A DNA stretch of 20,539 nt from positions 1 through 20,539 of the IMG/VR virus record IMGVR_UViG_3300047666_000428; one strand, written 5' to 3'. The notes under the pieces were generated by a model. The model was given only the letters and a program-made list of their open reading frames with translations, was not told the origin of the DNA and ran no database searches. The position numbers and the translations under genes were made by a program. Source of the stretch: a virus. Below are positions 9,023 through 16,182 of this stretch, piece by piece (position 1 is the first letter of the stretch; each line of letters starts with the position of its first letter).

Positions 9023-10210
9023 TTAAAAACAAAGACGGCATCCTATTTTTCTATCAGCACTACTTGATAATTTATTTGACGATATTCCTAAAATTCCTGC
9101 TCCGCCTGCTGCACTTGCATCGCCGCCGACACAGACTATTTGCAAAAGTGATGTGCTTGCAAAGTGATAGTCTGTTACATAAGTTATTGACGTTGCAGTA
9201 AGATTTATTGAAGAAAGGAAATATGCGCCGGTTTGCAATAGATTACGAATAAATCCGTCTGTTGTCTCAAACGCAGATGTAATAAGATCATAATTTATCA
9301 AAGTATCATCGGCAAAATTTCTGTAGTCACTTGCTACATAAACAGTGCCTGCTGTGCCAATATTAACATTAATACCATTAGTCCACGTTGAACAGTTTCC
9401 GTAAAGATTTTCAATTCCTCGGTAGCTTACAAACCCAGTTCCTGTTGCCAAATCAGTACTATTGTTTCCTAAGTTGTTTGTTGCGCCTGCAATTATATGA
9501 GGACTATCTGCCTGACTGCTAGAAGATGCAACATAACTTCCATCGGTATTACCGCTTCCAAGTGTAGCTTGAGAATTAAAATTAGCGTATTCGACTATGT
9601 ATAAAATTTGAATAGCTGACCAAAGATTAAAGTCAAGCTGCACCCATCCAGATCCGTTGTTTGCAGCAAGCATACTGCATTCGTTACGGGTTGCGCCAAC
9701 AAGCGGATGTATGCCAGAAACAGATGATAATTTGTCATTGGACAAGTCGAGGGTACTGGTAGCATCATCAAGATTTGTGCCAGACTTGTATAAGCTATCT
9801 GTTGCATCTAAATAACATGCATCATATGCACTAACATACCGGTGGCTAACTTCTACGCCAGCTTTGAAAAAAGCCGGGTGTAATGTGTACCCTTCTCTGG
9901 TACCAAAAACAATCTCCCAAGTTGTATTGCCGGCGGCTAATGTTCGGCTAAATGAAAATTTTGGAATTTCTACCATTACATTTCCGTCTGCACCAGTTAG
10001 TACCGACGGAGTTCCGTCGATCTTTTTAGTACTGTCATCTGGATCTAAATAATAATTCACTGTACCATCTGGCATTAAGACACACCGTCTCATCTGTAAA
10101 TGAACTGCACTTATAACGTTGTCAGTAGTAGTAGTAGTATATGTGTCTGTGTTGCTATTCCATGATGAATTTAACACAGTTTTGTTTGTTGGACCCATTC
10201 TTATTGACAT
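9023..10210 (-). CDS. Tail protein with probable C-type lectin/FGE-like fold, 395 aa
   Basis: The N-terminal half carries MRRCVLMPDGTVNYYLDPDD and MVEIPKFSFSR, then HPAFFKAGVEVSHRYVSAYD, a pattern seen in phage and prophage tail proteins. The C-terminal half has GIHPLVGATRNECSM, NLWSAIQILYIVEYANFNSQ, YRGIENLYGNCSTWTNGINV and a closing IGCRLCF. The order W/Q.LY..EYA, then GN...W..G, then a glycine-rich stretch and a final G-C/F-R-x-C strand resembles formylglycine-generating-enzyme-like C-type lectin folds, as in Mtd and other receptor-binding proteins. The FGE catalytic function is not claimed. The ribosome site (AAGAAAG) is weak. It is likely a receptor-binding or adhesion subunit. No reverse transcriptase or template repeat is in the window. 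Confidence 0.78.
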   Translation of the reverse strand: MSIRMGPTNKTVLNSSWNSNTDTYTTTTTDNVISAVHLQMRRCVLMPDGTVNYYLDPDDSTKKIDGTPSVLTGADGNVMVEIPKFSFSRTLAAGNTTWEIVFGTREGYTLHPAFFKAGVEVSHRYVSAYDACYLDATDSLYKSGTNLDDATSTLDLSNDKLSSVSGIHPLVGATRNECSMLAANNGSGWVQLDFNLWSAIQILYIVEYANFNSQATLGSGNTDGSYVASSSSQADSPHIIAGATNNLGNNSTDLATGTGFVSYRGIENLYGNCSTWTNGINVNIGTAGTVYVASDYRNFADDTLINYDLITSAFETTDGFIRNLLQTGAYFLSSINLTATSITYVTDYHFASTSLLQIVCVGGDASAAGGAGILGISSNKLSSSADRKIGCRLCF

Positions 10211-10260
10211 GTTAAACTTTCTTACTAGTGGTGTTATTTCTAAGAGAGTAATTTAAATAA

Positions 10261-11685
10261 TTAAACATCAAATAACAACCTTTTAATAATAATACTCGAA
10301 GGACTTGCACTATTCATTGTTACAATAAGTTCGGCTTCGGTGCCATTTACTGCTGTAGTAAGTACACCAAGAACTCCATTTGATGTTAGTATTGCATATT
10401 CAGTATCAAATGTTACAGTGCCGTTGTGCATAAGTACCAATTCAGAAACTTGATAAGTACTACCTTGTGTAATTTGAATATGATACTTTGCCGAACGAGA
10501 AGTTGCTAATGTAAAACTATCAATTACAGTTGGTGATGTATTTGTTGTAATCGAATCTGTAGTTTTAAATGCACTATCACCATCAACTAAACTGCTAATA
10601 GTAATAGAATCAGTTGCATTGTTTGTAGTAACACTGATGTTGTTGCCATTGACTAGAGTAAGGTTATCGTTGTTTAATTCTGCTACAACATCTGGTTGAC
10701 CCGATACACTAATTGTATTAAATATTTTTTGAGTATTGGAAATAGTAACAGTGTCATTTGCAATAACAACATCAATACCGTCTCCTTTGTTAAAGTTAAT
10801 AACATCTCCAAGCTGGACATCAATACTAGGAGCCCCGTTATTAGTAGACAGTGTATAATAGTCGTTTACTAGTTTTACATTGTCGATGCCAGCATCTTTT
10901 AAAAATACTTTTCCAGCAGCAACCAAAAAATGTGCAGCTTCAAATCTCGAAATTCCTTTTTGAACGTCAGTTGCATCAAGTGCGCCTACTGTTAATGTTA
11001 CTTGGGTTCCTACTTTATTAATCGCTGTAATAAGGCCGTCGTCTGATTCAACATCTAATGTATCAGTAGATAATACCAATGCTACCGGACCACCCGAGTC
11101 TCCATTTATGTTTAATCCGCCAGAATCATTATCTGCAATTAATTGGTTTATCTTGTTAACAACATATGCCCTGTTGGGAATAACGTCGTCGTCGCCTGCA
11201 ATAACTTGATCTTCATAATTTAGAGTACCAGTAACACTTAATACACCAACATCTTGTCCAGCTAGAAAATTTAAGTCGTTGCCTTCGAGTGAATTAATAG
11301 ATGATACATACAGTCCAATTAGGTCGCTGTCGTCGTCGTTGCGCAATGCAAACGCACCTTCGTTGGCTTGTAGAGATCCGTTGCGGAATGTGCTCAACGA
11401 TTCGTCGTAAAACAATTCAATGTTAGACAATGTGCCGCGATCAATTAACAACCCTGCTACACCAAGTGTTATACCAGCGTTCTCTTCGCCGCTGTTAACT
11501 ACAATAACGTTGTCACCCACTGATAAGTCTTTGGAGCTAACAGTAGTAGTGTCGCCAATAACGACTAAGTTACCTCTAATAGTAGCAGTACCTGACCCAC
11601 CCATATCAAAGTCAATAGCGCCTCCGCTATTGACTTTTATCTTGTAGAGATCGACTCCGTAGTTTGTTACCTTACTTAATGCCAT
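10261..11685 (-). CDS. Tail fibre-like structural protein, 474 aa
   Basis: This protein is rich in Thr, Ser, Val, Asn and Asp with no cysteine-rich or membrane regions, typical of a fibrous beta-structured virion protein. It opens MALSKVTNYGVDLYKIKVN and continues with TIRGNLVVIGDTTTVSSKDL and VGDNVIVVNSGE, a motif I associate with tail fibre proteins of marine T4-like phages. A compact C-terminal domain follows residue ~380 (SFTLATSRSAKYHIQITQGS, SELVLMHNG, EAELIVTMN). Its ribosome site AGGTGA lies about seven bases before the ATG, only 13 bp after the upstream gene. It was probably selected for host attachment; the fibre assignment is inferred from composition and neighbours. Confidence 0.82.
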   Translation of the reverse strand: MALSKVTNYGVDLYKIKVNSGGAIDFDMGGSGTATIRGNLVVIGDTTTVSSKDLSVGDNVIVVNSGEENAGITLGVAGLLIDRGTLSNIELFYDESLSTFRNGSLQANEGAFALRNDDDSDLIGLYVSSINSLEGNDLNFLAGQDVGVLSVTGTLNYEDQVIAGDDDVIPNRAYVVNKINQLIADNDSGGLNINGDSGGPVALVLSTDTLDVESDDGLITAINKVGTQVTLTVGALDATDVQKGISRFEAAHFLVAAGKVFLKDAGIDNVKLVNDYYTLSTNNGAPSIDVQLGDVINFNKGDGIDVVIANDTVTISNTQKIFNTISVSGQPDVVAELNNDNLTLVNGNNISVTTNNATDSITISSLVDGDSAFKTTDSITTNTSPTVIDSFTLATSRSAKYHIQITQGSTYQVSELVLMHNGTVTFDTEYAILTSNGVLGVLTTAVNGTEAELIVTMNSASPSSIIIKRLLFDV

Positions 11686-11698
11686 CTCGTATCACCTA

Positions 11699-12073
11699 TT
11701 ATATTGCAGTTAACACTAAAATGTTAGATGTTGAATCATCTTGTACTGTCCAGGTGTAATGAACATTATCAAAGTCAACTACTGTTCTGTTGTGAAACTT
11801 ACGAATGTTAACACCGTCGCCTGTACCAGTGACATATCCCTTAACAACCATTTCGCCAGCATCTGGCACATCTTTGTCGACTAGAACGCAAGACCCGGCA
11901 TTACCCGATCCGTCTGCTGCGTCGTTGACTTGAAATTTAGTTTCTGATCTTTGTGAAATTATTATTCCATTAACTGAAACAGCGTTTGCACCTACTTTAA
12001 CTGTTGCTGGCATTGTGCCGTCTTCGGTTCCGCCTGTGGTACCGAGGTATCTTTTATTAATTGGACGTCCCAT
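11699..12073 (-). CDS. Small virion structural protein, 124 aa
   Basis: This is the first gene of the fibre module. The start MGRPINKRYLGTTGGTEDGT is followed by a beta-rich body with GIIISQRSETKFQVNDA, VLVDKDVP, GYVTGTGDG and a closing VHYTWTVQDDSTSN. The MGRPINKRY opening is familiar from small structural proteins of marine T4-like phages. The ribosome site AGGAG is six bases before the ATG, strong for this window, and a late-type promoter plus a leader hairpin lie upstream. High expression as a virion part is likely. The exact location in the particle is unknown. Confidence 0.83.
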   Translation of the reverse strand: MGRPINKRYLGTTGGTEDGTMPATVKVGANAVSVNGIIISQRSETKFQVNDAADGSGNAGSCVLVDKDVPDAGEMVVKGYVTGTGDGVNIRKFHNRTVVDFDNVHYTWTVQDDSTSNILVLTAI

Positions 12074-12101
12074 TTGTTTCTCCTATGTTGACGTTCTAGG
12101 T

Positions 12102-12124
12102 CTACGCGGAGGGTCTCCGCATAA
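12102..12124 (-). promoter_or_regulatory. 5'-leader hairpin of the fibre operon
   Basis: The minus strand folds as GCGGAG-ACC-CTCCGC, extended by TTAT/GTAG with two G-U pairs to about ten base pairs. It lies between the GATAAATA box and the AGGAG of the first fibre-module gene, so it would be in the untranslated leader. It has no T-tract, so it is not a normal terminator. Transcript stabilisation or translational control are possible roles. Confidence 0.45.
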
Positions 12125-12151
12125 GTCTGTTTGCACAGTTCTAGACACTTA

Positions 12152-12159
12152 TATTTATC
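12152..12159 (-). promoter_or_regulatory. Probable late promoter box GATAAATA for the fibre module
   Basis: The minus-strand GATAAATA lies about 79 bases upstream of the first fibre-module start codon and just downstream of a terminator-like hairpin, the expected place for a new transcript to begin. It is identical to the box at 8994-8987 and one base off the T4 late consensus. Confidence 0.55.
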
Positions 12160-12186
12160 AAAAGAACAGATAGGGTCGTCAAGAGA

Positions 12187-12212
12187 AAAGACTAGTCCGG
12201 AGACTAGTCTTT
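12187..12212 (-). terminator. Strong intrinsic terminator hairpin
   Basis: A perfect ten-base stem AAAGACTAGT/ACTAGTCTTT (extendable by one C-G pair, leaving a CGGA-type tetraloop) is followed on the minus strand by TTTTCTCTT. It would end transcripts coming from the 192-aa gene before the fibre module starts. On the plus strand the trailing tract is weaker (CTTTAATAG). Confidence 0.65.
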
Positions 12213-12511
12213 AATAGAACAGAGAAGAAAAAGTATAAAAATTGACTAAGACAAAGTGCATACAGGCGTATCCCATTAACGGCGTGGCCAGCGGCAAAAT
12301 TCAAAAAGCAAAATGCATAAGAATCATATTTCCAGTTAACAATGTGCAGGCACAATCAAGGCTAATAAGTAACTGGGTCAAGATTTGCTAAAATGAATAA
12401 ATCATTGAACATATGTTTATGATCACTTAGTGATCTCAAACGGAAGTCGATTTCTTTTTCTCTTTCTCCTCTGGGTAATTTACAGTTTTCACCGCATAAT
12501 TACCAAACTGT

Positions 12512-13090
12512 TTACAGGATACCAGCTTCTGTGAGCACTGGCAGGCTGTCTGTGTCGATTTCAATTTCGGTCTTCACATTTAATTCAAGAAGTGCGTCTT
12601 GTAGCAGCAACTTTCTCTTTTTCATGTCAACGACCTGCTTACGGAAATCTTCAATTTCGTTTCGTTTAAAAATTGATGTTTTGACCAAATCGTCGGTTTC
12701 TCCAAAGCGGTATGAATCACTTGCGCTAGAATCTCTAGCTTTAATCTTACCAAGCTTGCCACGGATTACAGAAATTTCAACTTGTGGCTTCAACTTTGAC
12801 AGCCTAGTCATATGTCCAATTTCTTTTTCAAGATGCGCGACCTTTGTAAGCGTGTCATTAACGCCTGCTGTGGCATTTGCACGAGCAACGTCACGACGAA
12901 TACCATACAATGCGTTCAGCAAGTTGGTGCGCGTGTGTAGGTTTGCAGAAAACGTGTCTCTTGCGGAAGCCATTACTGCCAATGGCTTCTGGAACTCATT
13001 AACACTGACATCAGTGGTAAGATCCAAAGAAGTAACTGCTTCATTAATTGCTGCTTGTACAGCGTTTGCCTTGCGTAGTGTAATTTTCAT
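12512..13090 (-). CDS. Coiled-coil protein of unknown function, 192 aa
   Basis: I do not recognise a family with confidence. The protein starts MKITLRKANAVQAAINEAV and is mostly charged and helical: a segment around residues 95-115 (TLTKVAHLEKEIGHMTRLSK) and another around 140-170 (RNEIEDFRKQVVDMKKRKLL) look like coiled coils. It ends with an acidic, beta-prone stretch (VKTEIEIDTDSLPVL). It has no membrane segment or signal peptide. An AGGAAC site is about nine bases before the ATG. The gene is alone between two terminators and has its own sigma-70-like promoter, unlike the late structural genes around it, so it may be expressed earlier or independently. Alternatively it may be a small structural or chaperone protein. 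Similar genes near gp23 in marine T4-like phages are plausible but unverified. Confidence 0.85.
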   Translation of the reverse strand: MKITLRKANAVQAAINEAVTSLDLTTDVSVNEFQKPLAVMASARDTFSANLHTRTNLLNALYGIRRDVARANATAGVNDTLTKVAHLEKEIGHMTRLSKLKPQVEISVIRGKLGKIKARDSSASDSYRFGETDDLVKTSIFKRNEIEDFRKQVVDMKKRKLLLQDALLELNVKTEIEIDTDSLPVLTEAGIL

Positions 13091-13132
13091 GTGCCTATGT
13101 TCCTATGTGCTGTTGTTTGTTGTGTTGTACTT

Positions 13133-13161
13133 AATATAGCATTACATACAGCAGAGGTCAA
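13133..13161 (-). promoter_or_regulatory. Sigma-70-type promoter with extended -10
   Basis: On the minus strand TTGACC (13161-13156; five of six to TTGACA) is followed by exactly 17 bases and TATATT (13138-13133; five of six to TATAAT), preceded by TGC, giving an extended -10. Predicted initiation lies about 35 bases before the ATG at 13090. A TGTAAATA late-like box overlaps just upstream (13173-13166). Confidence 0.68.
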
Positions 13162-13166
13162 CCTCT
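13153..13166. promoter_or_regulatory. Operator-like inverted repeat over the -35 box
   Basis: AGAGGT-CA-ACCTCT is a perfect six-base inverted repeat with a two-base centre, and it contains the whole -35 hexamer of the sigma-70-type promoter. A two-base loop is too short for a good RNA hairpin, so a dimeric DNA-binding protein is the more natural reading. This is inference. Confidence 0.4.
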
Positions 13167-13190
13167 ATTTACAGCGTTGTATAGTTTTTT

Positions 13191-13217
13191 GCCAAAAGAA
13201 AAGGCCCCGTAGGGCCT
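13191..13217 (-). terminator. Intrinsic terminator after the major capsid gene
   Basis: On the minus strand AGGCCC-TACG-GGGCCT is directly followed by TTTCTTTT. The GC-rich six-base stem, tetraloop and T-tract lie about 25 bases after the gp23 stop codon, a classic position. It should close the head-gene transcript. Confidence 0.82.
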
Positions 13218-13241
13218 AATCTTATTTTCTTGTGGTTAAAT

Positions 13242-14423
13242 TTAGCTAAAGCTAAGGTTACCAGTTGTAACTCCAACAACACCCAAGTAGTCTGCTGCGT
13301 TACCAAGTGATGACGCAGTGTTTGTTAGTTCAACATAACCATAACGTGTCATGAAGCTAACTACTGGCTCGAATGTTTGTGGATCAAGAACAACGCCGGA
13401 GCTCATAAGTGGGATGTATGGGCAATAGAAAGCCGCTGCATCTGATTCACTTGTTCCTTTGTAACCAATGATCACATCATCTGAAGTTGCATATGTGTTA
13501 ACATATACCTTCATTGCGTTATTGATAGTACCAACCATTTTAGTGTTAGTTGGTGCTTCAAATGTGCCTTCAGTAGTACGAGCAAATGCCGAAGTAGTTG
13601 CTGACTGTAGAAGTGTAAGAACAGTTGGTGAAACCACTGCCCAGTTACCTGCACCGCGACGTGTACGCTGAGCAATTAGGTTTGATACTCTGTTGATCTG
13701 AACAGCTAGTGCAGCGTGCTCGTCACCAACGAAAGTAGCAGTACCAGATACTGCTGCTTGGTCGTAAGTTTCTACAGCAGATCCCGCTAGTGAGCGAAGG
13801 CTACGTAGTACTTCTTGGTCGATTTCAGCAGTAATTTCTTGTGCAAGAGCAGCCATTATTTCTGCTTCTACATCAATGCCATGCATTGCTTGTGCGTCTT
13901 GTGCAGCTTCGAAAGTCCAACGTGCTGATAGCTTACGTGATTTAGCTTCAACAGTCTGCTTGAGAATCTGGATAGACATCTTATTACCTGCAACGCCTTC
14001 AAGCGATGAAGTATTTGCTGGGCGTCCGTTGCCAGTGCCGACGTTACCGGAGTAACCTTCAGCAATTTTGAATGGACTTAGTGCTTCTTCACCAGCTGTT
14101 ACGTTTCCACCAGTGGCGTCAGTGAAGTTGTCACTGTAACGTACACGTAGAGTGTGGATCTGTGATACTGGACCTTGCATCGGCTGTACACCAACAAGTT
14201 CGTTTGCAATAACAGTAGGCATAACACGTCTAATCACTGGAAGGATTACACGGTGTAGTGTTGCGATATTACCAGCAGAAGTGGCTCCAGCAGTTGCACT
14301 TTCCGAAAGATACCTACGGGTATTTTCCAGTGTAACATTCATCACTGCTTTTTTGTTGCCTGCAAGGCCTTCAAGAAGGGCACCCTTGGTCTCCTGCCAT
14401 CTACTTTCTAATAGTTCTGACAT
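13242..14423 (-). CDS. 23: Major capsid protein gp23
   Basis: This is the shell subunit of the T4-like head. Diagnostic segments are SELLESRWQETKGALLEGLA at the N-terminus, then GNIATLHRVILPVIRRVMPT, IANELVGVQPMQGP and IHTLRVRYSDN, followed by AGEEALSPFKIAEGYSGN, all typical of gp23. At 393 residues it is clearly shorter than T4 gp23 (521), with deletions expected in the surface and insertion-domain parts. A likely maturation site for the gp21 protease is L-S-E41/S42, since T4 uses L/I-x-E; L-L-E18/G19 is an alternative. An AAGGAG site lies eight bases before the ATG, 12 bp after gp22, and a terminator follows the stop. High expression late in infection is expected. Confidence 0.96.
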   Translation of the reverse strand: MSELLESRWQETKGALLEGLAGNKKAVMNVTLENTRRYLSESATAGATSAGNIATLHRVILPVIRRVMPTVIANELVGVQPMQGPVSQIHTLRVRYSDNFTDATGGNVTAGEEALSPFKIAEGYSGNVGTGNGRPANTSSLEGVAGNKMSIQILKQTVEAKSRKLSARWTFEAAQDAQAMHGIDVEAEIMAALAQEITAEIDQEVLRSLRSLAGSAVETYDQAAVSGTATFVGDEHAALAVQINRVSNLIAQRTRRGAGNWAVVSPTVLTLLQSATTSAFARTTEGTFEAPTNTKMVGTINNAMKVYVNTYATSDDVIIGYKGTSESDAAAFYCPYIPLMSSGVVLDPQTFEPVVSFMTRYGYVELTNTASSLGNAADYLGVVGVTTGNLSFS

Positions 14424-14435
14424 TTTTGATTCTCC

Positions 14436-15524
14436 TTATTTCAATCCTGCAAGACGACGCATGTCTAATACATTTGTGTCTGCTGTCGATGTCATGTGTT
14501 CTTGTTTACGATTGCCTGTGATTTCTTTGCCTTCTTTAAGGGTTGCCTTTTTTCTTGTTTGAGTATTACCGTCAATTACTGATGGAAGATACTTGTTAAA
14601 CGAACTTTGCAGTCTGTTTGTTTGTACCGACTCTAACAAGTCATTCATTATTGCCTTCTGTCCCTTACTTAGGGGACCAGTGAGGTCGTTTAGTACTTTT
14701 GCTCTGTCTCTAGATTCAACTAGGTGCTTGACTTCGTTATTCTTTGATTCTGCTAAGTGCTTTGCTTTAACGGCAAAGGCTTTAGCTTCTGCAAGCTGTT
14801 TGTCTTTTGCATCAAGTACTTTTAGTAGTTTCTTGGTTTCTGACTTCTCATTTAAGTGACTGTTCAGATATTCACCAGCAAACGCCTCAAATATTTTACG
14901 ACCGAAGTCGTTCATGCGTGCAACTTCAATATCTTCTTTGAGTTGAAGAATTTCGGAACGTAGTCCCTTTTCAACTGTTTCAGATAATGCAGTTACGCTT
15001 CTCTTAATGAAGTCTTGCTTAACTTTAGCAAAGTGCGATTTTGATTCTCTTACGAGACGTACTTTAGTTTCTGCAAGGTCATTTTTGTCTTCCTGGAATT
15101 CAGCAAGTTCTTTTGCAAGTTGTTCTACAACAAAATCTTCAAGTACAGCAAACTTAGTTGCTGTTGTCTTTTGATCGCTGTGTAGTTCAGAAATTTCACC
15201 AGCAAGTTGTTCCATTACAAAGTTCTTCATTAATTTTGCGTCTTCACGCATTTTAATTGCATACTTTGCTTTAGCTTCAGCTAGCTGTTTACGGTCTTCA
15301 TTGAATTCTACCATTTCCTCTGTAAGCTTTTCGCTTACAACAGTATCGATTGCTTCGATCATAGCACTTTTATCATGCTCATATTTCTTAGCGAATTCTT
15401 CACGAAGTTCCGATGTTACCTGTTTGCGGTTTTCTACAACCTTAACGTCCCAGGCTTCTTGAATCTCTGATTTCATTTGCTCAGATATCGCGTCACTCTC
15501 TAAAAGGGCTTTTAGTGCTTCCAT
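14436..15524 (-). CDS. 22: Prohead core scaffolding protein gp22
   Basis: This is the main internal scaffold around which the gp23 shell forms, later cut to peptides by gp21. It is long, charged and almost entirely helical, with repeated coiled-coil segments (MVEFNEDRKQLAEAKAKYAI, ELAEFQEDKNDLAETKVRLV) and no cysteines. Residues about 200-230 (DFGRKIFEAFAGEYLNSHLN) and the following KKLLKVLDAKDKQLAEAK are typical of T4-like gp22. It lies between gp21 and gp23, the canonical position. Many L-x-E triplets could serve as protease sites. At 362 residues it is longer than T4 gp22 (about 270). The AAGGAG site overlaps the gp21 stop region, suggesting coupled translation. Identity rests on composition plus conserved gene order. 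Confidence 0.9.
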   Translation of the reverse strand: MEALKALLESDAISEQMKSEIQEAWDVKVVENRKQVTSELREEFAKKYEHDKSAMIEAIDTVVSEKLTEEMVEFNEDRKQLAEAKAKYAIKMREDAKLMKNFVMEQLAGEISELHSDQKTTATKFAVLEDFVVEQLAKELAEFQEDKNDLAETKVRLVRESKSHFAKVKQDFIKRSVTALSETVEKGLRSEILQLKEDIEVARMNDFGRKIFEAFAGEYLNSHLNEKSETKKLLKVLDAKDKQLAEAKAFAVKAKHLAESKNNEVKHLVESRDRAKVLNDLTGPLSKGQKAIMNDLLESVQTNRLQSSFNKYLPSVIDGNTQTRKKATLKEGKEITGNRKQEHMTSTADTNVLDMRRLAGLK

Positions 15525-15536
15525 TATTTTCTCCTT

Positions 15537-16160
15537 TTAATTGAGTCTGTCTATTATGTTCAATAGACTCTCTGCAATGTATTTTTGTGCCTGTGGGTTG
15601 CCTGTTACTTCTTTACTTCGCATAAATGCTTTATAACCGCCTCGTTCGTTCATGAGGTGCTCATAAATTGGTGTTGGGTATGCACCCGGAGCACTTGGTT
15701 GTGCCACTACATCAACAGTAATAATTTCAAATTCTGATACTTCGCCGGAGCCGTCTTCTTTGACGTTACCACTTCCACGCGATGAGACGCCTAGTTTAAC
15801 ACTTGATTCAAGCATTATTTGAACTATTTGTCCCATCGGTGTAGGAAGTATCTTTAGTTTACCATAACCGTTTGGGCCATCCATCCACATTTCTGTGATC
15901 ATATGACTTACACGGTCTAGGTTGATATTAAGGCCTTCTGGATGGTCTACTTCACCGAGAACTGAGTATCCTCCGCTAACTTGGTCGTTAAGAGTTCTGA
16001 CAGCCCTGCCAATTTCATTTACGGGATACACACGTTGATTTGCGTTACGTATTCCACCTTGGATGACAATACCCTTCATGTGAAGGGATTTGCCATCTCC
16101 AGTAGACTCAACTACTATTTTAGCTTGGTCGAAACTAAGACTCTCTGTTAAGAAATTCAT
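15537..16160 (-). CDS. 21: Prohead core protease gp21
   Basis: This is the maturation protease of the T4-like head, a serine protease of the herpesvirus-assemblin-like (U9/S78-type) group; it cuts the core and shell proteins after L/I-x-E. Visible motifs are GIVIQGGIRNANQRVYP near residue 30, LGEVDHPEG with the predicted catalytic His73, LGVSSRGSGNV with Ser126 or Ser127, and EIITVDVVAQPSAPGA with Asp150. The length, 207 aa, is close to T4 gp21 (212). An AAGGA site is six bases before the ATG, 22 bp after the preceding gene. The gene sits between the acidic core protein and gp22, as expected. Confidence 0.95.
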   Translation of the reverse strand: MNFLTESLSFDQAKIVVESTGDGKSLHMKGIVIQGGIRNANQRVYPVNEIGRAVRTLNDQVSGGYSVLGEVDHPEGLNINLDRVSHMITEMWMDGPNGYGKLKILPTPMGQIVQIMLESSVKLGVSSRGSGNVKEDGSGEVSEFEIITVDVVAQPSAPGAYPTPIYEHLMNERGGYKAFMRSKEVTGNPQAQKYIAESLLNIIDRLN

Positions 16161-16182
16161 CTGTTGTCCTTACCTTCTTGCC

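Larger units (their letters stand above)
12074..12511. other. 438-bp intergenic region with regulatory structures
   Basis: This is the longest gap in the window. From low to high coordinates it holds the AGGAG of the 124-aa gene, a leader hairpin (12102-12124), a GATAAATA box (12152-12159), a strong terminator-like hairpin (12187-12212), about 300 bp of unassigned sequence, and a small inverted repeat GATCAC-tta-GTGATC (12421-12435) next to the palindrome AACATATGTT (12407-12416). I find no tRNA-like cloverleaf. Two weak short reading frames exist: a plus-strand TTG frame (12242-12391, 49 aa) and a minus-strand GTG frame (12436-12492, 18 aa). Neither has a convincing ribosome site. Confidence 0.7.

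Noticed and set aside
12179-12355. Minus-strand 58-codon frame with TTG start in the intergenic region
   Set aside because: It reads through the terminator hairpin, lacks a ribosome site and has an odd Phe/Leu-rich composition.
12421-12435. GATCAC-tta-GTGATC as a terminator
   Set aside because: The stem is short and AT-containing, and no T-tract follows on either strand.
12531-13139. Plus-strand 202-codon open frame opposite the 192-aa gene
   Set aside because: It is serine- and cysteine-rich mirror-image sequence without a ribosome site, fully antisense to a gene with promoter, ribosome site and terminators.
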